Origin: Erwinia psidii | GTDB taxonomy: Bacteria > Pseudomonadota > Gammaproteobacteria > Enterobacterales > Enterobacteriaceae | Length of the DNA: 64,000 bases | Assembly: GCF_003846135.1 (NCBI RefSeq) | Contig: NZ_RHHM01000008.1 | Span: 180,017-244,016, forward strand | Direction of reading: 5' to 3' | Shown: one piece after another, positions 49,011 to 57,817 of the stretch | Layout of the letters: each line of letters starts with the position of its first letter | Position numbering within the stretch: position 1 is the first letter of the stretch | The notes under the pieces: generated by a model | Seen by the model: the letters and a program-made list of their open reading frames with translations, nothing else | The model's database searches: none | Told to the model about the DNA's origin: nothing | Translations under genes and position numbers: made by a program

Positions 49011-50024
49011 ATGACGTTAAAACTTGGCGTGATTGGTGCTGGCGCTATCGGCAAGGAACATATTCGTCGTTGCACCCACACATTACAGGGGGCAACCGTT
49101 GTGGCGGTGTCGGATATCAATGCTGACAGCGTGCGTGCGGCTATTGAGTTATCAGGTATAAACGCGGAATCCTACTCTGACGCTTATGAGGTGATTAAAG
49201 CCAGTGACGTTGATGCGGTTCTGGTGACATCCTGGGACCCGACGCATGAAGAATATGTGCTTGCCGCCATAGCAGCCGGTAAACCCGTTTTTTGCGAAAA
49301 ACCCCTGGCAGTGACCGCAGAGGGATGCCGGCGTATTGTCGATGCTGAAATTAAAGCAGGAAAACGTCTGGTGCAGGTTGGATTTATGCGCCCCTACGAT
49401 GAAGGCTATCAGGCGTTGAAGCTCGTCATCGACAGCGGTGAAATTGGCGTACCTCTGATGCTGCATTGTGCTCACCGCAATCCTGAGGTGGGCGAAAACT
49501 ACACCACGGATATGGCGATCACCAGTACGCTTATCCATGAATTAGATGCGCTTCGCTGGCTTCTTAACGATGACTACCGCTCTGTTCAGATACGTTTTCC
49601 CCGTGCCACCTCTGCCACACATGCCCGGTTGAAAGATCCGCAGATTGTGTTGCTTGAAACCCAGTCAGGCATCCTGATTGATGTGGAAATCTTTGTGAAC
49701 TGCCGTTATGGCTACGACATTCAATGTGAAGTTGTCGGGGAAAAGGGCATCGCAAGTTTGCCAGAGCCATCTTCTGTCAGGCTCCGCTCGGCGGCGAAGC
49801 TGTCCACGTCTGTTTTAATGGACTGGAAAGATCGCTTCATCAAAGCCTACGACACTGAGCTACAGCACTTTATCAACGATGTTAAAGCCGGAAAGCTGTC
49901 CGGTCCGTCAGCATGGGATGGTTTTGCCGCGTCCGTTGCTGCCGATGCCTGTCTGAAAGCGCAGGAAACCGGTGAGACGGTCAATATCACTCTTCCTGAG
50001 CGTCCGGCGTTCTATCAGCAATAA
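49011..50024 (+). CDS. iolG: Inositol 2-dehydrogenase IolG
   Basis: 337 residues, Gfo/Idh/MocA family. [17 protein letters not shown] is the NAD-binding fingerprint, [11 protein letters not shown] holds the catalytic-pair Lys (EKP), and [17 protein letters not shown] holds the conserved Asp/His region of inositol dehydrogenases. It oxidises myo-inositol to 2-keto-myo-inositol, the first step of the pathway. CAGGAGAAAGAAC precedes the ATG, 44 bases after iolD. Confidence 0.95.
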   Translation: MTLKLGVIGAGAIGKEHIRRCTHTLQGATVVAVSDINADSVRAAIELSGINAESYSDAYEVIKASDVDAVLVTSWDPTHEEYVLAAIAAGKPVFCEKPLAVTAEGCRRIVDAEIKAGKRLVQVGFMRPYDEGYQALKLVIDSGEIGVPLMLHCAHRNPEVGENYTTDMAITSTLIHELDALRWLLNDDYRSVQIRFPRATSATHARLKDPQIVLLETQSGILIDVEIFVNCRYGYDIQCEVVGEKGIASLPEPSSVRLRSAAKLSTSVLMDWKDRFIKAYDTELQHFINDVKAGKLSGPSAWDGFAASVAADACLKAQETGETVNITLPERPAFYQQ

Positions 50025-50064
50025 GCATGGTACAGGCCGCCATCTTTACTGACAGGTAACGACG

Positions 50065-50283
50065 ATGAAAATGACATTGGATGGTGTGATAACCGACATA
50101 AGCGCCACCCGCAGGAGCGGACAGGCTGTGCAGCGGTGCGATGTCAACGCAGACGGCGAAACCTCTGTGGCGGCGTCTTTATTGGGTTATCAGGAAAAGA
50201 TGCAGTATCAGGCAGTGGAAACACCGGGTCCGCTTCAGCGCGAATGGCCGTGTCATCACGACATACTGACGGGAGTACGATAA
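50065..50283 (+). CDS. Small ORF overlapping iolE start
   Basis: 72 codons between iolG and iolE. Its TAA overlaps the iolE ATG (TAATG), the usual arrangement for translational coupling, and GGTAACG stands before its ATG. The product is soluble, with no membrane segment or motif I recognise. It may be a real leader-like peptide of iolE or just a chance frame that spans a remnant of a lost gene. Evidence for protein is weak. Confidence 0.3.
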   Translation: MKMTLDGVITDISATRRSGQAVQRCDVNADGETSVAASLLGYQEKMQYQAVETPGPLQREWPCHHDILTGVR

Positions 50284-51182
50284 TGAATCATGAACATGTC
50301 AAACTGGCTATCGCGCCGATTGGCTGGACAAACGATGATATGCCGGAGCTGGGTGGGGAAAACACCTTTCAGCAAATCGTCAGTGAAATGGCGCTGGCAG
50401 GATTTACCGGCAGTGAGGTAGGCAGTAAATACCCCCGCGATCCGGCGGTGCTCCGCCCGATGCTGGCAATTCGGGGAATTGAGATTTGCAATGCGTGGTT
50501 CAGTACCTTTTTCGCCGAGGGGAAGCGAGAGAAAACCATCGATGAATTTGTTAACCATATGAATTTTCTGCACGCCATGGGAGCAAAGGTGATTGGTTGC
50601 TCAGAACAGAGCGGCAGTATCCAGGGGACCGGACTGCCAGTGCTGGGTGACGATAAGCCCTGTTTCAGTGAGGATGAGTGGCAAAAAGTCGCCGAGGGCT
50701 ACAACACTTTGGGAAGACTTGCTGCTGAAAAGGGTATGCAGGTTTGTCTGCATCATCATATGGGAACGGGCATCCAGACCACCCAGGAGATTGATAAATT
50801 TCTCTCCCTGGTCGATGAAAATGTTTTTCTGCTCTACGACACTGGCCATGCCTGGTATTCGGAAGGGAACGAAGCTGCCATGCTGGATATCCTTAAAAAA
50901 CATTTTTCACGGATTAATCATGTTCATCTGAAAGATGTCCGTCCAGCGATAATTGAGCAGGTACGCCGTGAAAAACTGTCTTTTCTGGACGGCGTAAGGA
51001 AAGGGACTTTTACCGTTCCTGGTGACGGAGTTATTGATTTTGATCCTGTTTTCAAAGTGTTAAATGAAAATGGATACAAGGGCTGGATAGTGGTCGAAGC
51101 AGAACAGGATCCGGCAATAGCTAACCCCCTTGAATACGCGATCAAGGCACGAAAATATATTCGGGAAACCGCCGGGATATGA
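50283..51182 (+). CDS. iolE: Inosose dehydratase IolE
   Basis: 299 residues from ATG 50,283 (GGGAG upstream); the longer frame from 50,136 overlaps the small ORF and has no site. A TIM barrel: [26 protein letters not shown] at the start is the IolE signature, with metal-binding His in [10 protein letters not shown], Asp in YDTGHAW, and Glu in VEAEQDP. It dehydrates 2-keto-myo-inositol to the diketone used by IolD. The end of the operon is marked by a strong terminator. Confidence 0.95.
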   Translation: MNHEHVKLAIAPIGWTNDDMPELGGENTFQQIVSEMALAGFTGSEVGSKYPRDPAVLRPMLAIRGIEICNAWFSTFFAEGKREKTIDEFVNHMNFLHAMGAKVIGCSEQSGSIQGTGLPVLGDDKPCFSEDEWQKVAEGYNTLGRLAAEKGMQVCLHHHMGTGIQTTQEIDKFLSLVDENVFLLYDTGHAWYSEGNEAAMLDILKKHFSRINHVHLKDVRPAIIEQVRREKLSFLDGVRKGTFTVPGDGVIDFDPVFKVLNENGYKGWIVVEAEQDPAIANPLEYAIKARKYIRETAGI

Positions 51183-51195
51183 TGTCTTATTAAAT

Positions 51196-51224
51196 AAAGG
51201 CCGCATCTGTACGCGGCCTTTTCA
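51196..51224 (+). terminator. Terminator after iolE
   Basis: AAAGGCCGC (51,196-51,204) pairs with GCGGCCTTT (51,213-51,221), loop of eight, with TTTTC after the stem; 14 bases after the iolE stop. Confidence 0.9.
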
Positions 51225-51730
51225 TTTCTGTCCTGAAACTACGTGGCTGTAGCATGGTCAGCCTGCCTGTTGGCTGTGAATGTCACTATGACAAGACAGG
51301 TAGCGGCTCCCTCTCCCGGCGTTAAGTTCTCCCCGTGAAATGCGTCCAGTAACGCCTTCTGTGAATGAGATGCTATGTTAATTTTTTTCATTTATATTTT
51401 TTACGAAATTAATAATTTAAAAAACAATGATGATTGTTTTTCAGGTAAAAAAATACTTTTTTTATATTATTCATTTAAATCAATGAAATAAGTTAAGCTA
51501 TTCCATTTTATTCTCACCTCAGCTCAGTTTGAAAATAGTACCTGTGAGTTATTTTAAACAAAATAGCAACAAAACATGATCCAATACGCAAAATCAATAT
51601 TTCATGGTTAGATTATATGAAATATTTAGTTTAAATTACCTCTGTGAGTTTACAGGTAATGAGGCAAATACCTTTGCACTCAAACAACATCTGAATTTAT
51701 TCCTATTACAGCAGGTGACTGGAGTCTTCT
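51225..51730 (+). promoter_or_regulatory. AT-rich upstream region of the transporter gene
   Basis: About 500 bases without a gene. An inverted repeat AATATTTCAT (51,596-51,605) / ATGAAATATT (51,617-51,626) with an 11-base spacer lies about 105 bases before the start and resembles halves of the GAAA..TTTC motif of the iol genes. RBS is weak (GACTGGAGTC). Confidence 0.5.
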
Positions 51731-53230
51731 ATGACTAAAGAACAATATCTCACGCTTAACAGGGCATCTGGCCCAAACAGTGACGCTCCTACAGCGCCGT
51801 TTGTTAAGGTTGTTGCGCTTATCGCAACGTTAGGTGGTCTGCTTTTTGGTTATGATACCGGGGTTATTTCTGGCGCATTGCTTTTCATGGGCAAGGAACT
51901 TCATCTCACGCCCTTTACTACCGGGCTGGTAACCAGTTCGCTTCTTTTTGGTGCCGCGCTGGGGGCCTTGCTGTCCGGCCATATGGCCGCTGCCGCCGGC
52001 AGAAAGAAAATCATTTTGTGGCTGGCGGTGATCTTTGCAATTGGTGCGTTAGGGACGTCACTGGCCCCGGACGTAAACTGGATGGTTTTCTTTCGTCTTA
52101 TTCTTGGCGTGGCCGTTGGTGGCGCAGCGGCGACGGTACCTGTTTATATTGCTGAGATGGCACCTGCCAATAAACGTGGTCAGCTGGTGACCTTACAGGA
52201 ACTGATGATCGTCTCTGGCCAACTGCTGGCGTATATCTCCAACGCGGCATTTCATGAGATTTGGGGGGGGGAGAGCACCTGGCGCTGGATGCTGGTGGTG
52301 GCAACGTTACCTGCCGTGTTGTTATGGGTCGGCATGCTGTTCATGCCTGACACGCCACGCTGGTATGTGATGAAAGGTCGTTTTGCTGAAGCCCGCAGCA
52401 TACTCGAACGCACTCGCCGCAAAGAAGATGTCGAATGGGAGCTGATGGAGATCACTGAAACGCTTGATGAGCAAGGTTCTCTGGGGAAACCACGATTGCG
52501 CGAGCTGACGAAACCCTGGCTGTTAAAACTGTTTCTGATCGGTATTGGTATCGCGGTAATCCAGCAGTTGACGGGTGTCAATACCATTATGTATTACGCG
52601 CCAACGGTACTGACCTCGGTGGGGATGTCTGATAACGCCGCGCTGTTTGCCACCATAGCAAACGGTGTGGTGTCGGTATTGATGACTTTTGTCGGTATCT
52701 GGATGCTGGGGAAAATCGGCCGTCGTACCATGACCATGATTGGCCAGTTTGGTTGTACCGCCTGTCTGGTATTTATCGGTGCCGTAAGCTATCTGCTTCC
52801 TGAAACGGTCAATGGGCAACCGGATGCGTTGCGTGCCTATATGGTGCTTGCCGGGATGTTAATGTTTCTCAGTTTTCAACAGGGAGCGCTCTCGCCCGTG
52901 ACGTGGTTGCTGCTGTCCGAAATTTTCCCAACACGGCTCCGTGGTATTTTTATGGGCGGGGCAGTTTTCGCAATGTGGATTGCCAACTTCCTGATTTCCT
53001 TGTTTTTCCCTGTACTGCTCGCCTGGATTGGGCTTGCGGGGACCTTCTTCCTTTTCGCCGCCGTTGGCGTGGTGGGAGCATTTTTTGTCATCAGGTGCGT
53101 GCCGGAAACCCGTAACCGCAGTCTGGAGCAGATCGAACATTATCTGAAAGACTGGCTGGATACTGAGGCCCACAGCATTAACAAAACCTCCAGACGCAGT
53201 AACACGGTTTTGGGAAAAGCACGTCCTTAA
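51731..53230 (+). CDS. MFS sugar-porter, probable myo-inositol transporter (IolT-like)
   Basis: 499 residues with 12 membrane segments. Sugar-porter signatures are all present: GYDTGVISGALLFM in helix 1, GRKKII after helix 2, PVYIAEMAP, PDTPRWYVMKGR before the central loop, QQLTGVNTIMYYAPT in helix 7 and PETRNRSLEQIE at the end. It follows the iol operon in the same direction, so myo-inositol uptake by proton symport is likely. A hexose or pentose transporter cannot be excluded from sequence alone. Confidence 0.87.
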   Translation: MTKEQYLTLNRASGPNSDAPTAPFVKVVALIATLGGLLFGYDTGVISGALLFMGKELHLTPFTTGLVTSSLLFGAALGALLSGHMAAAAGRKKIILWLAVIFAIGALGTSLAPDVNWMVFFRLILGVAVGGAAATVPVYIAEMAPANKRGQLVTLQELMIVSGQLLAYISNAAFHEIWGGESTWRWMLVVATLPAVLLWVGMLFMPDTPRWYVMKGRFAEARSILERTRRKEDVEWELMEITETLDEQGSLGKPRLRELTKPWLLKLFLIGIGIAVIQQLTGVNTIMYYAPTVLTSVGMSDNAALFATIANGVVSVLMTFVGIWMLGKIGRRTMTMIGQFGCTACLVFIGAVSYLLPETVNGQPDALRAYMVLAGMLMFLSFQQGALSPVTWLLLSEIFPTRLRGIFMGGAVFAMWIANFLISLFFPVLLAWIGLAGTFFLFAAVGVVGAFFVIRCVPETRNRSLEQIEHYLKDWLDTEAHSINKTSRRSNTVLGKARP

Positions 53231-53344
53231 TGAAAAACTGAGGCTCATTACCAGCGCTGGCCAGCCAGATATCTGTGAAGTACAGATGCGGCTGGCCAGT
53301 CTGTTCACCACTTCCCTCTGTGCTTAAATCGGCCAGGTTGTCGC
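53231..53344. other. Spacer between the transporter gene and the tandem repeat
   Basis: No terminator or gene was recognised; a frame that runs on through the repeat (53,275-53,604) has no support. Confidence 0.35.
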
Positions 53345-53479
53345 CTGTCTGTCCTGTCTGTCCTGTCTGTCCTGTCTGTCCTGTTTGCCCTGTCTGCCCT
53401 GTTTGTCCTGTTTGTCCTGTCTGCCCTGTTTGTCCTGTCCGTCCTGTTTGTCCTGTCTGTCCTGTTTGCCCTGTCTGTT
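53345..53479. repeat. 9-bp tandem repeat, 15 units (CTGTCTGTC consensus)
   Basis: Fifteen contiguous 9-bp units. All keep the pattern CTGT(C/T)(T/C)G(T/C)(C/T). The first four are identical CTGTCTGTC; later ones differ at positions 5 and 8 (ctgtttgcc, ctgtttgtc, ctgtctgcc). Read through, it would encode Pro-Val-Cys repeats, but no gene is otherwise supported. This type of tract is prone to slippage and may vary in length between strains. Confidence 0.95.
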
Positions 53480-54244
53480 ATTACCCTGGTCTTCAGGATG
53501 GCCAGCCTGCTTCTACAGCGGACCTTTTTTACTGCGGAGCGGCACAGCTTACAGCGTCAGGCATTGCCCGATGTATCACTGTTTTCAGCGCTCTCAATTC
53601 CTGAACCGAATAATCTGCTGGTAACACAGGTATGAACCAGACACTCAATGACAGTATCCGCAATTTATTTCCAGCTTTGGACTATTATTTTGGCGGGTAT
53701 GTTTAATGGAAAAAGCCATTAATGTAAAGATGTTTAAATATTTCACCGTGTTTCTGACGTTAACTGATAAATAGAGTTATTAATTAACGATCTGCTTTTT
53801 TCTTTTAAAACTGATTTTTTGAAAATGAAAATATGACGATATTAAGGCGGGTGATGCTATTTTAAGCAAGGTTTTGTCAGCCATGGCATGCACTTACACT
53901 GCCATTTTTTTGGAAGTGTTTTGCCCTGTTTTTTTTAATTTAACTAATTGTTTTTTATCAAATTTTAAATGTAATTTAATTTTTAATTATTATTTTTTAG
54001 ATTTTAATATTGAAAATTAATGAAGAGTAAAACACTGCTGCGAAGTGGTTTTAATAAAAAATTCAAGCCTGCATATATTATCTTCTTAAGAATATTCCTA
54101 ATGTTTCACGATGCGTCCAAAATGTCAGAACTTATTTCAAAGGTTATGTACATACTGATTGAGGAGGATCTTCCTCTTATCTCCTGTGTAAATTGAATCT
54201 GGAGCCAGGTTTATAACCTGGTATCCTGAAAGAGAGACTGTATT
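53480..54244. other. Long AT-rich gap before the carbonic anhydrase gene
   Basis: 765 bases, very AT-rich (about 53,700-54,080), with no supported gene. Probably promoter and spacer sequence of the carbonic anhydrase/SulP pair; I could not choose one promoter with confidence. Confidence 0.4.
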
Positions 54245-54871
54245 TTGACGACACTTAAACCTTTATTAGCGAAAAATCGCAGTTGGGCCTTACAGCGCCG
54301 CCAACGTAATCCTCAGTATTTCAGGCAGAATGTGCATTCACAGCAGCCGCATTCCTTGTGGATAGGCTGCTCTGACAGCCGGGTACCCGCAGAAGTCCTG
54401 ACCGGAGCGCATCCTGGCGAACTTTTTGTCCACCGCAATATCGCCAATATGGTTGTCAGTGATGACGATAACTTCATGAGCGTGCTGCAATATGCCCTTG
54501 AGTACCTAAAAGTCTCACGGATTGTGCTGTGTGGGCACTATGGCTGCGGTGGTGTTCAGGCGGCGCTTTCACTGCCCAATATTCCCCTGTCCGATGAGAA
54601 TTCCCCGCTGGCCCGGCGTATCACCCAGCTGCGTGAAGCCCTGGCACCGGGTCTGGTTGAAGCCAGCAACACCGAAGACGAAACCCAGCGGCTCAACCAG
54701 CTGGTAGAGGCAAATGTGCTGGCGCAATTTGCGCATCTGATCCGAACCGAACCGGTATTAGCCGCATGGCGTGATGGCGTACAGCTGGATATTTTCGGCT
54801 GCGTTTATGACCTGCACACCGGCCATCTGAAAGAGTTGATTCAACAGAATGCACAGGAGCCTCAGGCATGA
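54245..54871 (+). CDS. Beta-class carbonic anhydrase
   Basis: 208 residues with a TTG start (54,245); GAAAGAGAG lies about eleven bases upstream. CSDSRVPAE supplies zinc-ligand Cys and the Asp-Arg dyad, and HYGCGGV supplies the His and second Cys. It interconverts CO2 and bicarbonate. It overlaps the SulP gene by four bases (ATGA), so it probably feeds or consumes bicarbonate moved by that transporter. It is shorter than E. coli Can (220). Confidence 0.9.
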   Translation: MTTLKPLLAKNRSWALQRRQRNPQYFRQNVHSQQPHSLWIGCSDSRVPAEVLTGAHPGELFVHRNIANMVVSDDDNFMSVLQYALEYLKVSRIVLCGHYGCGGVQAALSLPNIPLSDENSPLARRITQLREALAPGLVEASNTEDETQRLNQLVEANVLAQFAHLIRTEPVLAAWRDGVQLDIFGCVYDLHTGHLKELIQQNAQEPQA

Positions 54872-56346
54872 ATTTATCCACACTTCGTAAGGACCTGCCC
54901 GCAGGTCTGGTCGTGTTTCTGGTTGCGCTGCCGCTTTGTCTGGGCATCGCGCAGGCCAGCGGTCTTCCCCCTTTTGTTGGCTTACTGACTGGCGTGATCG
55001 GTGGCCTGGTGGTGACGACGTTCAGTCCATCAAAGTTTGCTGTGAGCGGTCCCGCTGCCGGACTGGTAACCATTGTTACCGGTGCCATTGAGACGCTGGG
55101 ATCGTTTTCTGCCTTATTGCTGGCGCTGATTATTGCAGGCGTTCTGCAATTTTTACTTGGCCTTGCGCGGGCCGGGCGCTTTATCACGCTGGTGCCAGGC
55201 ACGGTGATTAAGGGGATGCTGGCAGCCATCGGCATTTTACTGATTACTCAGCAAATCCCGGTAGCCATTGGTGCCGCAGAAGAGAGTGAACTGAGCGATA
55301 TGGTCACGGGTGGTGCTTTCAGCGTGTCGGTTCCGGCCATTGTCGTTTCGGTCACCGGATTATTGATCCTGTGGTTCTGGTCCACGCCAGCAGTGAAAAA
55401 AATCAAGGTATTAAGCTGGATCCCAGGCCCCCTGATGGCGGTACTGTTTGGCTGCCTGGTGACGGTATTCGGCGGCAAAATATTCCCGGAAATCATGGGC
55501 AATCTGCCGCGTATTTCCCTGCCATCATTTGACAGCATTCAGGCGCTGACAGGAGAGCTGAAACGCCCTGACTGGATGGCGTGGCAGAACCCCGCGGTGT
55601 ATGTCGTCGCCGTGACGCTGGCGGTGGTTGCCAGCCTGGAAACGCTGCTGAGTCAGGAGGCGCTGAAAAAGCTCCGTTCCCAAACTCCTCCACCATCGCC
55701 AGATAAAGAGATGCGCGCTCAGGGTATTGGTAATCTGATCAGTGGCTTGTTGGGGGGGTTACCAATCACCGCGGTGATCGTGCGCAGCTCGGTAAATGTC
55801 AGTGCGGGGGCGCAAAGTAAAATTTCGATTTTGCTGCACGGCGTGCTGCTGCTGGTTTGTGGTCTCTGGTTCAGTAATTTGCTAAATGCCATTCCGCTCG
55901 CGAGCCTGGCAGCCGTACTGCTCCACACCGGCTATAAGCTGGCGACGCCTGGGCTGTTTGTTGAACATGTGCGTAAAGGTGCCCAACAATATGTCCCATT
56001 CCTGACCACCATCGGCGGTATTTTACTGTTTGGTATGCTGGCGGGGATCGGGATCGGTCTGGCGACACAGATCCTGTTCAGCGTCTACAAGAGCCACCGC
56101 AATGCGCTGCTGTTGACCCGCTATGACGATCACTATGTTCTGCGTTTTCAGCAGAACCTGACGTTTTTGCACAATCCCCGTCTGAAAACGCTGCTGTCAG
56201 AGATCCCGGAGAATAGCGTTGTTATCGTGGATTATGATAATGCGGAATACATCGATCCTGATGTAAAAGCCGTTCTGGAGGACTTTGGTGAAGGTGCACA
56301 GAAGAGAGGCATTGTGCTGAATCAGTGGCCGGTGAAACTGGCCTGA
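54868..56346 (+). CDS. SulP-family anion transporter (probable bicarbonate or sulfate)
   Basis: 492 residues. The membrane domain (about 1-410) has LPAGLVVFLVALPLCLGIAQASG and GVIGGLVVTTFSPSKFAVSGPAAGL, typical of SulP. The C-terminal 60 residues form a short STAS-like strand-helix region with DYDNAEYIDPDVKAVL, where the loop (DYDNAEYID) is shorter than in full STAS domains. Coupling to a carbonic anhydrase gene suggests bicarbonate as substrate, as in several SulP/carbonic anhydrase pairs; sulfate remains possible. The start is in the last codons of the anhydrase gene. Confidence 0.87.
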   Translation: MNLSTLRKDLPAGLVVFLVALPLCLGIAQASGLPPFVGLLTGVIGGLVVTTFSPSKFAVSGPAAGLVTIVTGAIETLGSFSALLLALIIAGVLQFLLGLARAGRFITLVPGTVIKGMLAAIGILLITQQIPVAIGAAEESELSDMVTGGAFSVSVPAIVVSVTGLLILWFWSTPAVKKIKVLSWIPGPLMAVLFGCLVTVFGGKIFPEIMGNLPRISLPSFDSIQALTGELKRPDWMAWQNPAVYVVAVTLAVVASLETLLSQEALKKLRSQTPPPSPDKEMRAQGIGNLISGLLGGLPITAVIVRSSVNVSAGAQSKISILLHGVLLLVCGLWFSNLLNAIPLASLAAVLLHTGYKLATPGLFVEHVRKGAQQYVPFLTTIGGILLFGMLAGIGIGLATQILFSVYKSHRNALLLTRYDDHYVLRFQQNLTFLHNPRLKTLLSEIPENSVVIVDYDNAEYIDPDVKAVLEDFGEGAQKRGIVLNQWPVKLA

Positions 56347-56353
56347 TAACGCG

Positions 56354-56406
56354 ACGTCCCCTTTCTGGCCGGTTTCAGAAAACCCGCGGGGAAAGGGGAC
56401 GTTTAT
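56354..56406 (+). terminator. Hairpin terminator after the SulP gene
   Basis: 12-bp perfect stem ACGTCCCCTTTC/GAAAGGGGACGT (56,354-56,365 and 56,391-56,402) with a 25-base loop containing a smaller GC-rich hairpin, followed by TTAT. Confidence 0.7.
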
Positions 56407-56658
56407 CAGTAGTGACAAACGGCGTATTACGCAGGAAAGCGCTAAAGCGGTTAGCCTTACCTGCTGCAACCGGTCATCTGAGATACGTGCCAGGGGCGGC
56501 GCTGTTTTGGGCCATCAGATTTTGTTGCCTGAGTTATCTTCTCCTCCCAGGCTCCGTGTCAAACACGGCATTGCTGCACTTCCCTTAAATATTGCAAAAG
56601 CGGTCAGTCGTTCTATGCTTCGTTAGCTGGCATAACCGTAAGTTCCTGGGGAATAACA

Positions 56659-57768
56659 ATGAGATTCAAAGGCCTGTCAAAAGGATTTTTCATCCTGATC
56701 CTTTTTATTGTTACCGTGGCTTTTTTCGATATTGTAGAGCCGTATTACTCTTCCGTGCTGTGGGCGGCTATTCTGGCGGTGATTTTTTATCCAATGAACA
56801 GCCGGCTGAAACCGCTTTTTGCAAAGAGAAATGGCCTGGCCGCGTTGGTCACCGTGGTGGTGATATGCGTGATTGTTATTACGCCGCTGGCGATTGTCCT
56901 GTCTTCCATGGCGGTGGAATTTAATAACGTCTATGATCGGTTGCAGCATAACAATACGCAACTGCCTGCCGTTCTGGCGGACGTCATGCAGCATCTCCCC
57001 CTGTGGGTAAAACATTCTCTGGCCCAGCATCATCTGGATACGGCAGCCAGCATCCAACAAAAATTGTCGCAGGTGGCACTTCAGGGCGGGCAGTATCTGG
57101 CCGGCAGTGTTTTTATGATCGGTAAAAGTAGCCTGAGCTTTGCGGTGGGTTTCGGCATCATGCTCTACCTGCTGTTTTTCCTGCTCAAGGATGGCTCCTG
57201 GCTGGTCAATGTGATCCTGCGATCCCTGCCGCTGACTGAATATGTTAAACATCACCTGCTGGTCAAGTTTGCTGCGGTATCCAGGGCGACGGTGAAAGGA
57301 ACGGTGGTCGTGGCGTTGGTTCAGGGAGTGCTCGGCGGTCTGGCGTTTTACTTCACCGGGATTGAAGGAAGCCTGCTGTGGGGCGCGCTGATTGCCTTTC
57401 TCTCGCTGATACCCGCGGTTGGTTCTGCGATTGTCTGGGTGCCTGCTGCAGCCTATTTCTTTTTCTCAGGCATGATCTGGCAGGGGATTTTCCTGGTGGT
57501 GTTTTTCGTAGTGGTGATTGGTCTGGTTGACAATATTCTGCGCCCGCTGCTGGTGGGAAAAGATACCAAAATGCCTGACTATCTGATTCTGATCTCCACG
57601 CTGGGCGGAATGGAGATCTATGGTATCAATGGCTTTGTGATTGGGCCGCTGATTGCCGCACTGTTTATTGCCTGCTGGAACCTGCTGTCTGGCCGCGATA
57701 ATGAAGCAAACAGCGAGGAAATTGACGAAGATTTCATCGAAGAGGGAAAAGCTCATCCTGACGCCTGA
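56659..57768 (+). CDS. AI-2E family transporter (PerM/TqsA/YdiK-like)
   Basis: 369 residues with seven or eight membrane segments, two at the start, a long charged central stretch (about 75-145) and the C-terminal core GALIAFLSLIPAVGSAIVWVP and GGMEIYGINGFVIGPLIAALF, which are the AI-2E family signatures (Pfam AI-2E_transport). The acidic tail (SEEIDEDFIEEG) is unusual. Substrates in this family include autoinducer-2, sodium/proton and other small molecules; none can be assigned. GGGGAATAAC precedes the start. The 312-base gap to the SulP gene holds only its terminator. Confidence 0.85.
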   Translation: MRFKGLSKGFFILILFIVTVAFFDIVEPYYSSVLWAAILAVIFYPMNSRLKPLFAKRNGLAALVTVVVICVIVITPLAIVLSSMAVEFNNVYDRLQHNNTQLPAVLADVMQHLPLWVKHSLAQHHLDTAASIQQKLSQVALQGGQYLAGSVFMIGKSSLSFAVGFGIMLYLLFFLLKDGSWLVNVILRSLPLTEYVKHHLLVKFAAVSRATVKGTVVVALVQGVLGGLAFYFTGIEGSLLWGALIAFLSLIPAVGSAIVWVPAAAYFFFSGMIWQGIFLVVFFVVVIGLVDNILRPLLVGKDTKMPDYLILISTLGGMEIYGINGFVIGPLIAALFIACWNLLSGRDNEANSEEIDEDFIEEGKAHPDA

Positions 57769-57817
57769 CGTCATGCCGGTGGTTATCACCGGCTGAAGAT
57801 ACGGTAATGTTGCCGGT

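Noticed and set aside
53345..53479. Possible CRISPR array
   Set aside because: Units are contiguous 9-mers with no spacers and no cas genes nearby.
53275..53604. Open frame through the 9-bp repeat giving a Pro-Val-Cys repeat protein
   Set aside because: No ribosome binding site, no recognisable domain, and the repeat alone explains the frame; treated as non-coding tandem repeat.
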